Shown here: piece by piece, positions 25,698-34,431 of the stretch
How positions within the stretch are numbered: position 1 is the stretch's first letter
How the letters are laid out: the number at the start of each line of letters is the position of its first letter
Origin: DATBLQ01 sp036555325
GTDB lineage: Bacteria > Pseudomonadota > Alphaproteobacteria > Rhizobiales > Aestuariivirgaceae
DNA length: 64,000 bases
Reading direction: 5' to 3'
Assembly: GCA_036555325.1 (NCBI GenBank)
Contig: DATBLQ010000018.1
Location: forward strand, 1 to 64,000
Translations under genes and position numbers: made by a program
Notes under the pieces: generated by a model
Told to the model about the DNA's origin: nothing
Database searches by the model: none
The model's input: only the letters and a program-made list of their open reading frames with translations

Positions 25698-26739
25698 CTG
25701 ACACCCCGTCGGCCTGGCGCACTGCCGCGACAAGCTCGCCAACATGAGAGGGCGGAGTTTCCTGTCGCACCCCGTGTCCGAGATTGAAGATATGACTATG
25801 CGCCGGCAGACTCGATGTTATTCGCCGAACCGCCCGCTCCAACACATCGCCGCCGGCAACCAAAACAAGCGGGTCGAGATTGCCCTGCACGCTCACTCTC
25901 CGGCCCAATTGATCCCGAAGCCAATCTAGCGGCACGCTCTGCTCAACTGATACTCCACTCACACCGCATTTCATCGCCAACTGCAAGTGCCCCGCACCAA
26001 TGCCACGTGCAAACGCGATGACTGGAACCGAGCCTACTCTTGCCTTGACGCCATCTACGATTCGTTTCAGCGGTATAAACACCAGCTCATCAAATAGCAA
26101 TTCAGGCAGCTCGCCAGCCCAGCTGTCAAATACCTGGACAACATCAGCACCAGCCTCAACCTGGCCACAGAGATACTCAACCGACCCCCCGATTAAGCGA
26201 TCGAGCAGCTCCATAAACCACACAGGCCTCTGAAGTGCGATCTGCTTAGCCAAAACCCGACCATCCACACCACCTCCACCAATCATATAGCTCGCCACTG
26301 TCCACGGACCACCACAGAACCCAATGAGACTCTGATGCTGGTAAAGTTGCTTCTTCACTAACGACACCGTCGCAAACACTGCATCGACACTTCCAATATC
26401 TAAACTCTCTCTAACTCGCTTGAATTCAGCATTTGAACAGATGGGAGACAACACCGGCCCTTCATTATCCCTGAAATCGACATCACAACCCAACCCTCGC
26501 GCCATAAGAAGAATATCGGCAAACACAATCGCCGCATCAAGGTCAAAGCGCCGTAGCGGCTGCAAGGTCACCTCACACGCTAGCTCAGGACTATCACACA
26601 GCTGAAGAAACGAACCGGCTTTTGCACGAAGTTCCCGATACTCCGGCAAATACCGTCCCGCTTGCCGCATTAGCCATACCGGCCGCCGAGACGGAATCCG
26701 TCCTGTCAGAACATCAATAAGGGGTTTTCCTTGAGACAT
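25690..26739 (-). CDS. hemE: Uroporphyrinogen decarboxylase
   Basis: A 349-residue enzyme that decarboxylates uroporphyrinogen III to coproporphyrinogen III. It has the N-terminal signature RRPVWLMRQAGRYLPEYRELR, with the substrate-binding arginines, and the internal GFCGGPWTVASYMIGGG. Near the C-terminus lies HIFNLGHGVRQETPPSHV. Codon choice looks somewhat more AT-rich than in the flanking genes. In Caulobacter and in Sinorhizobium the chromosomal origin lies directly beside hemE. Here a 389-base non-coding gap precedes it. Confidence 0.96.
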   Translation of the reverse strand: MSQGKPLIDVLTGRIPSRRPVWLMRQAGRYLPEYRELRAKAGSFLQLCDSPELACEVTLQPLRRFDLDAAIVFADILLMARGLGCDVDFRDNEGPVLSPICSNAEFKRVRESLDIGSVDAVFATVSLVKKQLYQHQSLIGFCGGPWTVASYMIGGGGVDGRVLAKQIALQRPVWFMELLDRLIGGSVEYLCGQVEAGADVVQVFDSWAGELPELLFDELVFIPLKRIVDGVKARVGSVPVIAFARGIGAGHLQLAMKCGVSGVSVEQSVPLDWLRDQLGRRVSVQGNLDPLVLVAGGDVLERAVRRITSSLPAHSHIFNLGHGVRQETPPSHVGELVAAVRQADGVSVG

Positions 26740-27128
26740 TGACTGCTTGCCAAATTCCTCATTAGAAGAGTCTAAGATAGTTGGTGTTGTTGTTTGATTA
26801 GGGAAGAGCAGGAATTACGAGCTACGAGTCCCTCATCCTCAGCCTATGCTTTTTCCCCGTAATCCACGACGTTCACCGTAGTTATCTGCTTTCATTAAAA
26901 AACGGCTTGTTATCAGCAGGTTAGCATACGGCCCAGAAATTTTCCAAATGCCTCTTCCCACATTTCCCACTCTCTATGCCTTGCTAACAACTCACCCATG
27001 ATCTTCCAAATCGCATTGCCACATTCATGCCGGTGGATAATTGAGCTGCGTTCCGGCATAAAACAACCCACGTACAACAAACCCAAGTCTCTATTCACAT
27101 TTCATCAACAACGTCTTCTGCTGCGCCT
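26740..27128. other. Candidate chromosomal replication origin (oriC)
   Basis: This is the largest non-coding gap in the window, between hemE (leftward) and ppsR (rightward). It is AT-richer than its surroundings, for example around 26890-26930. Near-matches to the DnaA box TTWTNCACA, each one base off, lie at 27032-27040 (reverse TTATCCACC), 27091-27099 (CTATTCACA) and 27128-27136 (reverse TTGTTCACA). GANTC methylation sites occur at about 26767 and 26824. In Caulobacter the origin lies between hemE and the RP001 (ppsR-type) gene. Most nearby genes on both sides are transcribed away from this gap. Two parS sites lie 6.5-8.5 kb to the left. Confidence 0.7.
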
Positions 27129-27971
27129 GTGAACAAACCCGCCCGTCAGTATTTTCATATGCACCTGATTTCCGATGCCACGGGTGAGACGCTCAACACC
27201 GTCGCCAGAGCAGCGGCAGCTCACTACGCAGACTTCCAGCCCCTCGAACATATATATGCGCTTGTTCGCACTCCACGCCAGCTTCAGCGCGTACTAGCCG
27301 AAATCGAGCGCCAACCTGGTATCGTACTCTTCACCATAGTTGACTCATCTCTGCGTGCGGAGCTTGAACACCATTGCAGCAAATTGGCAATACCCTGCAT
27401 CTCCATTCTAGATCCCGTTATCGCCAGCCTTGCTGCCTATTTGAATGCCCAATCTCGACCACAGATCGGTCGGCAGCACGCACTCAATGCTGAGTATTTC
27501 CGCCGCATTGATGCACTCAACTTCACCATGCTGCATGACGATGGGCAAAATGTTGCCGATCTGGAAAAAGCCGACGTCATACTTGTAGGCATAAGTCGCA
27601 CATCCAAAACGCCGACCAGCATCTACCTGGCCAACCGCGGTGTTAGGGCTGCCAATGTTCCGGTCGTGCCAGGTATTCCGTTGCCCAAGGAAATTGTCGA
27701 AGCAGTGAAGCCGCTGGTCGTTGGGTTGATAGCCAGTGCCGAGCGCATTGCCCAGATCCGACGTCATCGCTTGCTCACTTTGAAAGAACATCGTGAAACA
27801 GCCTACGTCGACAAGCTTGCCATCACCAATGAACTCGTCCATATGCGGAAGATCTGCTCAGTTCACAACTGGCCGATCATCGACGTTACCCGCCGGTCCA
27901 TCGAAGAGACTGCTGCCGCTATCCTCAATCTTCTGGCTGATAGAAGCAGCGGCTCGGCGCTCATCGAATGA
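27129..27971 (+). CDS. ppsR: Pyruvate,phosphate dikinase/PEP synthase regulatory protein (DUF299)
   Basis: A 280-residue bifunctional kinase/pyrophosphorylase of the DUF299 family. The N-terminal HLISDATGETLNTVARAA is diagnostic, and the P-loop reads GISRTSKTPTS near residue 155. It phosphorylates PEP synthase or pyruvate phosphate dikinase with ADP and reverses this with phosphate. Which of the two is the target here cannot be told. The start is GTG at 27129, overlapped by a DnaA-box-like sequence. It is the first gene right of the candidate origin and overlaps maf by four bases. Confidence 0.92.
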   Translation: MNKPARQYFHMHLISDATGETLNTVARAAAAHYADFQPLEHIYALVRTPRQLQRVLAEIERQPGIVLFTIVDSSLRAELEHHCSKLAIPCISILDPVIASLAAYLNAQSRPQIGRQHALNAEYFRRIDALNFTMLHDDGQNVADLEKADVILVGISRTSKTPTSIYLANRGVRAANVPVVPGIPLPKEIVEAVKPLVVGLIASAERIAQIRRHRLLTLKEHRETAYVDKLAITNELVHMRKICSVHNWPIIDVTRRSIEETAAAILNLLADRSSGSALIE

Positions 27972-28576
27972 TGGCTTCCGCTGAGATCATTCTTGCCTCT
28001 CAAAGTGAAGCTCGGTACCGACTGCTGGTCTCCGCCGGCATTCGCCTGCGTAAATCAGCTCCCAAGGTGGACGAAACGGCGCTGAGAACACACTTCCTCG
28101 AAAGCGGAGGAAAGGATATGACTGACTTGGCGGTGGCGCTCGCCGCTGCCAAAGCCCAGATTGTTTCGGAAGCGAATCGTAGCGCTTTGGTCATTGGCGC
28201 TGACCAGCTCTTGCTTCTCGATGGAAACCTGTTGAACAAACCTAGCTCATTGGCGGAGGCAAGATCACAGCTTCTGCAACTGCGCGGCAAAACTCATACG
28301 CTGATATCCGCTGTCGCTGCTGCGCGCGCCGGTCAGCCGATTTGGAGCGCCACTGATAGAGCCAAACTTACCATGCGACAGTTCAGCAACGAGTTTATCT
28401 CGGAGTATCTTGCATACAGAGGACAGGACGTTTTGACCACGGTTGGCGCATACAAGATCGAGGAATCGGGTGTGCAGCTTTTTGATGAAATTCGCGGCGA
28501 CTATTTCACCATCTTGGGCCTACCACTTCTGCCGCTTCTCGCTTTCTTGCGGAATGAGCGATGCCTCTTGAGCTAA
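27968..28576 (+). CDS. maf: Maf-family nucleoside triphosphate pyrophosphatase
   Basis: A 202-residue Maf protein. It shows the opening IILASQSEARYRLL (SxSxxR pattern), the KVDETALR region, and GADQLLLLDG in place of the more common ADT motif. The family hydrolyses non-canonical or modified NTPs to monophosphates as house-cleaning or septum-related enzymes. The start overlaps the ppsR stop (ATGA), and its end overlaps aroE by 16 bases, so it is part of a tightly packed operon ppsR-maf-aroE-coaE-dnaQ. The exact substrate is not predictable. Confidence 0.88.
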   Translation: MMASAEIILASQSEARYRLLVSAGIRLRKSAPKVDETALRTHFLESGGKDMTDLAVALAAAKAQIVSEANRSALVIGADQLLLLDGNLLNKPSSLAEARSQLLQLRGKTHTLISAVAAARAGQPIWSATDRAKLTMRQFSNEFISEYLAYRGQDVLTTVGAYKIEESGVQLFDEIRGDYFTILGLPLLPLLAFLRNERCLLS

Positions 28577-29415
28577 GGCGCAGCTGCGTCATCGGCTGGC
28601 CCGTCAAACATTCCCGCTCGCCCCTGATTCATAACTATTGGCTTAAGCTCTACGGTATTGCAGGCGAATACACGGCAGAACCCGTTGCCCGTGAGGATCT
28701 CGCGAAATTCCTGGATAACTTGGTGAGGCGCGGATATGTGGGCTGCAACGTCACTGTTCCACTTAAGGAACAGGCAGCAAGTCTCGTATGTTTGGCCGAT
28801 CCGTTAACCCGCAAGCTGGCTGCCGTGAACACCATTTTCATCGAAAACTCGGTTCTTATGGGAACCAACACCGACGGCTTCGGCTTCATCGCCCACCTCA
28901 AAGCATCCGTACCCGAGTTTCAAACAATCGGCAGAAACGCAATGGTTCTCGGAGCAGGGGGTGCGGCGCGCGCCATCATAGCAGCACTATTGAACGCCGG
29001 CATGCAGAAGGTGATCGCTTGCAATCGCTCCCTGGACCGTGCAGCATCTCTCGTGGAGACGTTTGGGCATCAGGTCGAACCCATTTCATTGGTGGATGCC
29101 GAGGCCTCTATGGCAGAAATCGATCTTTTGGTAAACACCACCTCGCTGGGAATGCAAGGAATGCCGAAGCTTGACCTTTCCCTCCAAAACCTGCCTCGTG
29201 CTGCGGTGGTTTACGATATCGTCTATGTTCCGCTTGAAACGGACTTGTTGACGCGTGCCAAGCAGTTGGGCAACAGAACGGTTGATGGCTTGGGAATGCT
29301 TCTGCATCAGGCTCGACCGGCCTTTGAAAAGTGGTTCGGAATCGGTCCGGAGGTAACTCCCGAACTTCGCCGGCTCGTTGCCCAAGACATAACCGCCTCA
29401 TCGCATGCGAAATGA
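28561..29415 (+). CDS. aroE: Shikimate dehydrogenase (NADP)
   Basis: A 284-residue enzyme reducing 3-dehydroshikimate to shikimate in the chorismate pathway. Motifs in order are GWPVKHSRSPLIHNYW (substrate serines), GCNVTVPLKEQA with the catalytic lysine, NTDGFGF, the NADP-binding GAGGAARAI, and NTTSLGM. The length is normal. The ATG overlaps maf by 16 bases, and the stop overlaps the coaE start by four. Confidence 0.95.
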   Translation: MPLELRRSCVIGWPVKHSRSPLIHNYWLKLYGIAGEYTAEPVAREDLAKFLDNLVRRGYVGCNVTVPLKEQAASLVCLADPLTRKLAAVNTIFIENSVLMGTNTDGFGFIAHLKASVPEFQTIGRNAMVLGAGGAARAIIAALLNAGMQKVIACNRSLDRAASLVETFGHQVEPISLVDAEASMAEIDLLVNTTSLGMQGMPKLDLSLQNLPRAAVVYDIVYVPLETDLLTRAKQLGNRTVDGLGMLLHQARPAFEKWFGIGPEVTPELRRLVAQDITASSHAK

Positions 29416-29996
29416 AGACAGTTGGTCTCACCGGCTCGATCGCCATGGGCAAAACTGAGACCGCGCGCCTTTTTCAGAAGGAGGGGGTTCCCGTCTTTGA
29501 ATCCGACAAAGTTGTCCATGGGCTTTATCGCAAAGGTGGCAAGGCGGTGACCGCTGTGAAGCGGCTTTGTCCTGTTGCCGTCGTGGGAGGTGCCGTGGAT
29601 CGGCAACGCTTGGCCACGGCTCTCATGAATGACCCAAGCCTTCTTCACAAGCTGGAGACCGCTGTTCATCCACTTGTGCGGGAGGAGATGGCCGCGTTTC
29701 TGCGGGAGCATCGCCGCAAGAATCCTCCGTTCGTTGTCTTAGATGTTCCTCTATTGTTTGAAACCGGCTGTGAAAAGGAATTTGATATCGTCGTTGTGGT
29801 GTCTGCGCCATTGGAGATCCAAAAACAGCGCGCCCTCGAAAGGCCGGGGATGTCCGAAGGCATGCTCGATCTCATTCTTTCCAGACAGATTCCCGACGCC
29901 GAAAAGCGCGGCAGGGCCGACTATGTTGTGGAAACTGGAAAGGGAATTGATTTTGCGCGTAGTCAGGTAAGGAAAATTGTGAGTCAATTAAAGTGA
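29412..29996 (+). CDS. coaE: Dephospho-CoA kinase
   Basis: A 194-residue P-loop kinase for the last step of coenzyme A synthesis. The N-terminus VGLTGSIAMGKTETARLF holds the Walker A loop. FESDKVVHGLYRKGG and VLDVPLLFETG follow, with a CoA-binding/lid region after them. The frame extends upstream, but the ATG at 29412 overlaps the aroE stop (ATGA) and gives the standard N-terminus. A second CoA gene, coaA, lies at the end of the his operon 10 kb on. The order aroE-coaE-dnaQ is conserved in alphaproteobacteria. Confidence 0.94.
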   Translation: MKTVGLTGSIAMGKTETARLFQKEGVPVFESDKVVHGLYRKGGKAVTAVKRLCPVAVVGGAVDRQRLATALMNDPSLLHKLETAVHPLVREEMAAFLREHRRKNPPFVVLDVPLLFETGCEKEFDIVVVVSAPLEIQKQRALERPGMSEGMLDLILSRQIPDAEKRGRADYVVETGKGIDFARSQVRKIVSQLK

Positions 29997-30015
29997 CGGA
30001 CGAGGCCCTATCGCA

Positions 30016-30705
30016 ATGCGCGAAATCATATTAGACACTGAAACGACCGGTCTCGATCCGGCACTCGGCGACCGGTTGGTTGAGATCGGGGGAGTCGAGC
30101 TGATTCACCACGTGCCAACCGGCAGATATTTTCACCAATACATAAACCCGGACAGGCATGTTTCCGCCGAAGCGCTTGCTGTTCACGGCCTAAGCGTCGA
30201 ATTCTTGCGTAACCAGCCTGTGTTCGCCGAAATTGTCGATCGTTTCATCGAATTCCTTGGGGATGCAACGCTAGTCTGCCACAACGCTGCCTTTGATTTG
30301 GCATTTATCAACGCCGAGCTCGCCTTCTTGCAGCGCGAGCCGTTGCGAGCTGATCGCGTCGTCGATTCACTGCAACTCGCCCGCCTGAAACATCCGTTGG
30401 CCCCCAATAGCCTCGATGCACTATGCAAGCGCTACGGTATCGACAACTCACGCCGGGAAAAACACGGTGCGCTGCTTGATGCCGAACTCCTGGCCGAGAT
30501 TTACATAGAGTTGATCGGCGGCAGACAGCCGACCCTGACCTTGTCGAGCGTACCGATGGCTTCTTTGCCGGCAATCGCTGCGGTTAGGAGTTTTGGCCCG
30601 CGCCCCACGCTCCTGCCGCCCCGCTTGACCGATGCCGAAATTGCGGCCCACAACTCGATGATAGAGTCTTTGGGCCCCAACTCGCTCTGGCGTCTACTGG
30701 CTTGA
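30016..30705 (+). CDS. dnaQ: DNA polymerase III epsilon subunit
   Basis: A 229-residue DnaQ-type 3'-5' proofreading exonuclease. Exo I is LDTETTGLDP near residue 6, Exo II is CHNAAFDLAFIN near residue 93, and Exo III epsilon (REKHGALLDAELLAEIY) lies near 155, with the HxAxxD histidine. It corrects misincorporated bases in the replicative core. It starts 20 bases after coaE and probably ends the operon. The last 12 bases overlap the convergent secB. Confidence 0.95.
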   Translation: MREIILDTETTGLDPALGDRLVEIGGVELIHHVPTGRYFHQYINPDRHVSAEALAVHGLSVEFLRNQPVFAEIVDRFIEFLGDATLVCHNAAFDLAFINAELAFLQREPLRADRVVDSLQLARLKHPLAPNSLDALCKRYGIDNSRREKHGALLDAELLAEIYIELIGGRQPTLTLSSVPMASLPAIAAVRSFGPRPTLLPPRLTDAEIAAHNSMIESLGPNSLWRLLA

Positions 30706-31302
30706 GGCTTGTGCTGTCTTAGCCTTGGATTGTGCCAGACGCTTTTGGTACATACCGGCGAAATCAATAGGATCGAGCATCAGGGGCGGAAAGCCTCCGT
30801 TTCGGGTCGCGTCGGCTAATACCTGGCGGGCGAAGGGAAATAACATTCGCGGACACTCGATCAATACCACCGGGTGCAGCGCCTCTTGCGGAATGTTCTC
30901 CAGTCTGAACACACCCGCATAGAGCAGCTCTGCCGCGAAAACCACTTTTGCGTCATGCGAGGCTTTGGCATCAAGATGCAGCTCCACCTCGAAGTCCGTA
31001 GCCGTCAGCGTCCGAGCATTGACATTCACCGAGATGCTGATCTCGGGTTGGCCCGCCTGGGTATTTAGCGATTGCGGCGCATGGGGATTTTCGAACGAGA
31101 GATCCTTCAGATACTGCCCGAGGATCTTCATTTGCGGCGCCGATGCCGGCGCTCCGGCAGGGATATCTTGAGGCAAAACCGGCTTTGCCTCAAAAGGCAC
31201 GGAAGTCTCGCCTGATTCAGGCGCGGTCTCCGTCTCCGGAACTCCACCATTGGGCCCTTTGCCAGGTGCCTTCTTGGCTGCAACTTTGCTGGCCTTTGCC
31301 AT
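30694..31302 (-). CDS. secB: Protein-export chaperone SecB
   Basis: A 202-residue SecB. The conserved core begins near residue 57 with MKILGQYLKDLSFENPHAP and ends with GGFPPLMLDPIDFAGMYQKRL. A longer than usual basic/acidic, disordered N-terminal extension precedes it (rich in K, P and E). SecB keeps preproteins unfolded and passes them to SecA. I chose the ATG at 31302; the frame is open further. It is divergent from the Tim44-like gene. Confidence 0.93.
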   Translation of the reverse strand: MAKASKVAAKKAPGKGPNGGVPETETAPESGETSVPFEAKPVLPQDIPAGAPASAPQMKILGQYLKDLSFENPHAPQSLNTQAGQPEISISVNVNARTLTATDFEVELHLDAKASHDAKVVFAAELLYAGVFRLENIPQEALHPVVLIECPRMLFPFARQVLADATRNGGFPPLMLDPIDFAGMYQKRLAQSKAKTAQASSQ

Positions 31303-31534
31303 GAAATCTCGAAGCCTCTGTCGCCCCGCCCGCACTCGGCCGAGCGAGCGTCATGTCTGTTCGGCGTTGGCTAACATGTCTCAATCTCCTCCGCAAGCAG
31401 CCTAAACCTACCCATTGGAGTTTTGGGCAGGTGGTCATATATGAAAGCAAGGCTGATCGTGACAGCCGCCGCCTCCATGCCTTAATCTGGGCATCAGCCT
31501 GCTGTAAGGCGGAAACCTATCGGACCACCACCGT

Positions 31535-32260
31535 ATGAGCCACATTTTTGATCCGCTGAACATATTTGTACTGGCAGTTGCCGTGATTGTGTTCTGGCGG
31601 CTGACGTCGGTTCTTGGCCGTCGGACCGGCAATGAGCGTCCACCCCTGGATCCCTTTTCCGCCCGTGAAAAGCTGGAGAAAAAATTGGCCAACGGTACTG
31701 TTTCCGAACGTCCGGGCCGCCGCCAGGCCGATTCCGCTTCATCACCCGCCTCTTCCCTTGCGGTTGCCGCTTCACCCATTTGGGAAGGTTTCGCCTCGAA
31801 GGGTTCGGCCCTGGCGAAAGGACTGGAGAAAATTGCCGCCGCCGATCGCCAGTTTTCCCCCTCCGCTTTTCTGGAGGGCGCGAAAACCGCCTATGAGATG
31901 ATTGTTACGGCATTCGCCACCGGCGACAAACAGACCTTGAAACCGCTCCTGTCGCGCGATGTTTACGACGGCTTCGCCCGCGCAATCGACCAGCGGCGGC
32001 AGGCGGGGGAGGTCCTCGACACCAACTTTGTCGGCATCAATAAGGCCCAGATCGGCATGGCCGAACTGGTTGGAAAAAAAGCAAGCATCACGGTCAGGTT
32101 TACCAGCGATCAGATTTCCTCCAAGCGCAACAAAGCCGGTGACATGATTGAGGGCGATCCCAAAAAGATACGCGAGATATCGGATATCTGGACCTTTGAG
32201 CGGGATGTCTCATCCAGGGACCCCAACTGGACGCTTATTGCAACGGGGAATCCAAGCTAA
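31535..32260 (+). CDS. Tim44/TimA-domain inner-membrane protein
   Basis: A 241-residue protein with one N-terminal transmembrane helix (IFVLAVAVIVFWRLTSVLG), then a basic proline-rich linker, then the Tim44-like domain from about residue 100 (FLEGAKTAYEMIVTAFATGD onward). Alphaproteobacterial TimA is the relative of mitochondrial Tim44, which tethers the import motor to the membrane; the bacterial function is not settled. The gene is divergent from secB, both being linked to protein traffic. It probably leads an operon with mltA, Smr and XRE. Confidence 0.85.
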   Translation: MSHIFDPLNIFVLAVAVIVFWRLTSVLGRRTGNERPPLDPFSAREKLEKKLANGTVSERPGRRQADSASSPASSLAVAASPIWEGFASKGSALAKGLEKIAAADRQFSPSAFLEGAKTAYEMIVTAFATGDKQTLKPLLSRDVYDGFARAIDQRRQAGEVLDTNFVGINKAQIGMAELVGKKASITVRFTSDQISSKRNKAGDMIEGDPKKIREISDIWTFERDVSSRDPNWTLIATGNPS

Positions 32261-33455
32261 GGCCTGGTCGATCTTCGCTACATTCCTGCTTTCCGTCGTT
32301 GTTTCTGCAGCGGCCTCGCAATATCGTCCGCTTCCCATGAACGCGCCAGAACTCGAGCCGATTAAATTCGACAATATTGCCGGTTGGGAACAGGATGAAC
32401 ACTCCGAGGCATTTCGTGTATTTGCCCGATCATGCTCTGAAATCGTCGAAGAGGGCAGGGGATTTGCCCAAAAAAATAGGTTCGGCGGAGACCGTGCGGA
32501 TTGGATGCCTGTTTGCCGAGCCGCCTCCAAACTGGGTCTGGACATTTCCAATGCCGCTGCCCGGGGCTTTTTCGAGACGCACTTTGCTCCTGTCCTGGTC
32601 CAGAACTCCCGCCCGCCCAGTGGATTCTTCACAGGCTACTACGAACCGGAGGCCCATGGCGATCGCCAGCCGCACGGCAAATTCGCAGTGCCTATCTATG
32701 CTAAACCTTCTGATCTCGTTCGATTTGACGCTGACACGGAAAGACGTCTTGGGTACCGCTACGGACGCCTGGAGAATGGAGAACCGCGCGCTTATTTTAC
32801 CAGGCGGCAAATCGAAGAAGGGGCCTTGGCTGGCAGAGGGCTTGAGATAGCATGGCTTCAATCCTGGGCAGACGCCTTTTTCATCCACGTTCAAGGGTCA
32901 GGTCGCGTGAGGCTGCCCAACGGAGAAATTCTGCGTCTTGCCTTTGCAGCCAAGAGCGGCCATCCCTACACCGCCATTGGCGGTGTTTTGGTCGAGCGCG
33001 GCGAGATCAGCCATGCCGAAATGTCAATGCAGTCAATTCGTGACTGGATGAACCGCAACCCACACCAGGCGCGCCAGCTCATGTGGGAAAATCAATCTTT
33101 CGTCTTCTTTCGCGAGGTAGCTGTCGAGAACCCCTCCCTTGGTCCCCCTGGCGCCGCCCGCGTGCAACTCACCCCTTATCGCAGCCTCGCAATCGATCGT
33201 GCCTTCTGGGCATTTGGGACGCCTCTCTGGGTTGATACGCGCCTGCCGGTAGAGGGCCCGGGTAAGATCTTCCGCCAGCTCACGGTTGCCCAGGATACGG
33301 GGTCTGCGATCAAGGGCGCGGCTCGCGGCGATATCTTTTTTGGCTTTGGAGAAGATGCGGCACATCTTGCGGGCCACATGAAAAGCGAAGGCCGAATGAT
33401 CGCCTTGCTTCCCAAGCTTTTGGCGAGGCGGCTGGCCAAAGGCGCGGTAAAATGA
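32205..33455 (+). CDS. mltA: Membrane-bound lytic murein transglycosylase A
   Basis: About 416 residues with the MltA barrel: the FFTGYYEPEAHGDR motif, FIHVQGSGRVRLPNG, and the 3D-type end QDTGSAIKGAARGDIFFGFG with the catalytic aspartate. It cleaves peptidoglycan glycan strands, leaving 1,6-anhydro-MurNAc. A hydrophobic stretch (WSIFATFLLSVVVSAAAS) near the start is the likely signal peptide. The start is uncertain: an ATG at 32205 overlaps the Tim44-like gene by 56 bases, and a TTG at 32238 is an alternative. The stop overlaps the Smr gene by four bases. Confidence 0.9.
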   Translation: MSHPGTPTGRLLQRGIQAKAWSIFATFLLSVVVSAAASQYRPLPMNAPELEPIKFDNIAGWEQDEHSEAFRVFARSCSEIVEEGRGFAQKNRFGGDRADWMPVCRAASKLGLDISNAAARGFFETHFAPVLVQNSRPPSGFFTGYYEPEAHGDRQPHGKFAVPIYAKPSDLVRFDADTERRLGYRYGRLENGEPRAYFTRRQIEEGALAGRGLEIAWLQSWADAFFIHVQGSGRVRLPNGEILRLAFAAKSGHPYTAIGGVLVERGEISHAEMSMQSIRDWMNRNPHQARQLMWENQSFVFFREVAVENPSLGPPGAARVQLTPYRSLAIDRAFWAFGTPLWVDTRLPVEGPGKIFRQLTVAQDTGSAIKGAARGDIFFGFGEDAAHLAGHMKSEGRMIALLPKLLARRLAKGAVK

Positions 33456-34051
33456 AGAAAACCCAATCCCCACGACCCAAAAGCGCGCTCGTCCCCGATC
33501 TTGAACTTTGGGAACAGGTGAAACAAGCTGTGGAGCCGCTCAAGAGGAAAGCCGCCAAATCGACCGAACACGTGCATGAGGGCAAAGCCCCGGGCGTGCG
33601 GCATTCCGCTTCTCACCGGCATGTCTCTCCGCCTCGGCGCGTCGCGCTGGAGGAGCCGCCTCAGTTGACTGGCCTCGATCGCCGCACCGCGCAGAGATTG
33701 ATGCGCGGCCAGCTGCAGTTTGAGGCCAAGCTTGACCTTCACGGCGTCGGAGTGGAAGAAGCTCGCCTAAGGTTGGAAAACTTCCTGGGGGCCGCACGCG
33801 CAGCCGGTCTTCGGCTGGTTCTTGTCGTTACCGGCAAGGGCGCATCACCTTATGCCCGTCACACTCTTCACGGCGATAGCCACTATCATGTTCCCGAACG
33901 TCAAGGACGCCTTCGCAAGCTGGTCTCCGGCTGGATGCATGAGCCAGAATTCCGTCGACACGTCAGCGGCTTTCAGCCGGCCCATCCGAAACATGGTGGC
34001 GGCGGAGCGTATTACGTAAGGCTTCGTCGTTCCGGAGTTCGCACCCGATGA
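33452..34051 (+). CDS. Smr-domain protein
   Basis: A 199-residue protein. The N-terminal half is basic and probably disordered. The C-terminal Smr (small MutS-related) domain begins near residue 90 with KLDLHGVGVEEARLRL, the LDxH motif, and continues to VTGKG near residue 128. Smr domains are nucleases or RNA/DNA-binding modules. Bacterial SmrB-type proteins cleave mRNA between collided ribosomes, but this short form may differ. It overlaps both mltA and the XRE gene by four bases. Confidence 0.87.
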   Translation: MKKTQSPRPKSALVPDLELWEQVKQAVEPLKRKAAKSTEHVHEGKAPGVRHSASHRHVSPPRRVALEEPPQLTGLDRRTAQRLMRGQLQFEAKLDLHGVGVEEARLRLENFLGAARAAGLRLVLVVTGKGASPYARHTLHGDSHYHVPERQGRLRKLVSGWMHEPEFRRHVSGFQPAHPKHGGGGAYYVRLRRSGVRTR

Positions 34052-34431
34052 CGCCCTTTGGAGAAAAGCTTCGTGCCCTCCGCGCCGCCCGCGGCGCCAC
34101 CTTGAAGGAAATGGCCGAGGCCATTGGCGTTTCCAGCGCCTACCTCTCTTCGCTCGAGCATGGCCGTCGCGGCCGGCCAAGTTGGTATTTGATCCAGCGG
34201 ATAATCACATACTTCAACGTCATCTGGGACGAAGCAGAAGAACTCGTAAAGCTCGCTCACTTGTCGCACCCGCGCATTGTGTCGAGAACCGCAGGGCTTT
34301 CCGCCCGCGCCACCGAGCTCTGCAACAAGCTGGCCGCCAATGTGCATGATTTACGCGAAGACGATCTGTTGGTTTTGATCAAAGCTCTCAATGAAGCGAT
34401 CGACCGCGGCAAACGCGGCATCATCCGCTAG
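34048..34431 (+). CDS. XRE-family helix-turn-helix regulator
   Basis: A 127-residue Cro/C1-type protein. The HTH spans residues 5-60 (LRALRAARGATLKEMAEAIG, then VSSAYLSSLEHGRR). The C-terminal half is helical and may dimerise. Its targets are unknown. It is the last gene of the apparent operon Tim44-mltA-Smr-XRE, with its start in the Smr stop (ATGA). The stop overlaps the convergent hslU by four bases. Confidence 0.88.
   Translation: MTPFGEKLRALRAARGATLKEMAEAIGVSSAYLSSLEHGRRGRPSWYLIQRIITYFNVIWDEAEELVKLAHLSHPRIVSRTAGLSARATELCNKLAANVHDLREDDLLVLIKALNEAIDRGKRGIIR

Noticed and set aside
27780..27800. CGTGAAACA half-match to parS in ppsR
   Set aside because: Only one arm matches; the other has about six mismatches and the CACGTG core is absent.
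31353..31538. Plus-strand frame of 61 codons in the secB/Tim44 gap
   Set aside because: There is no family resemblance or clear ribosome site, and it overlaps the Tim44 start; the region is better explained as promoters.
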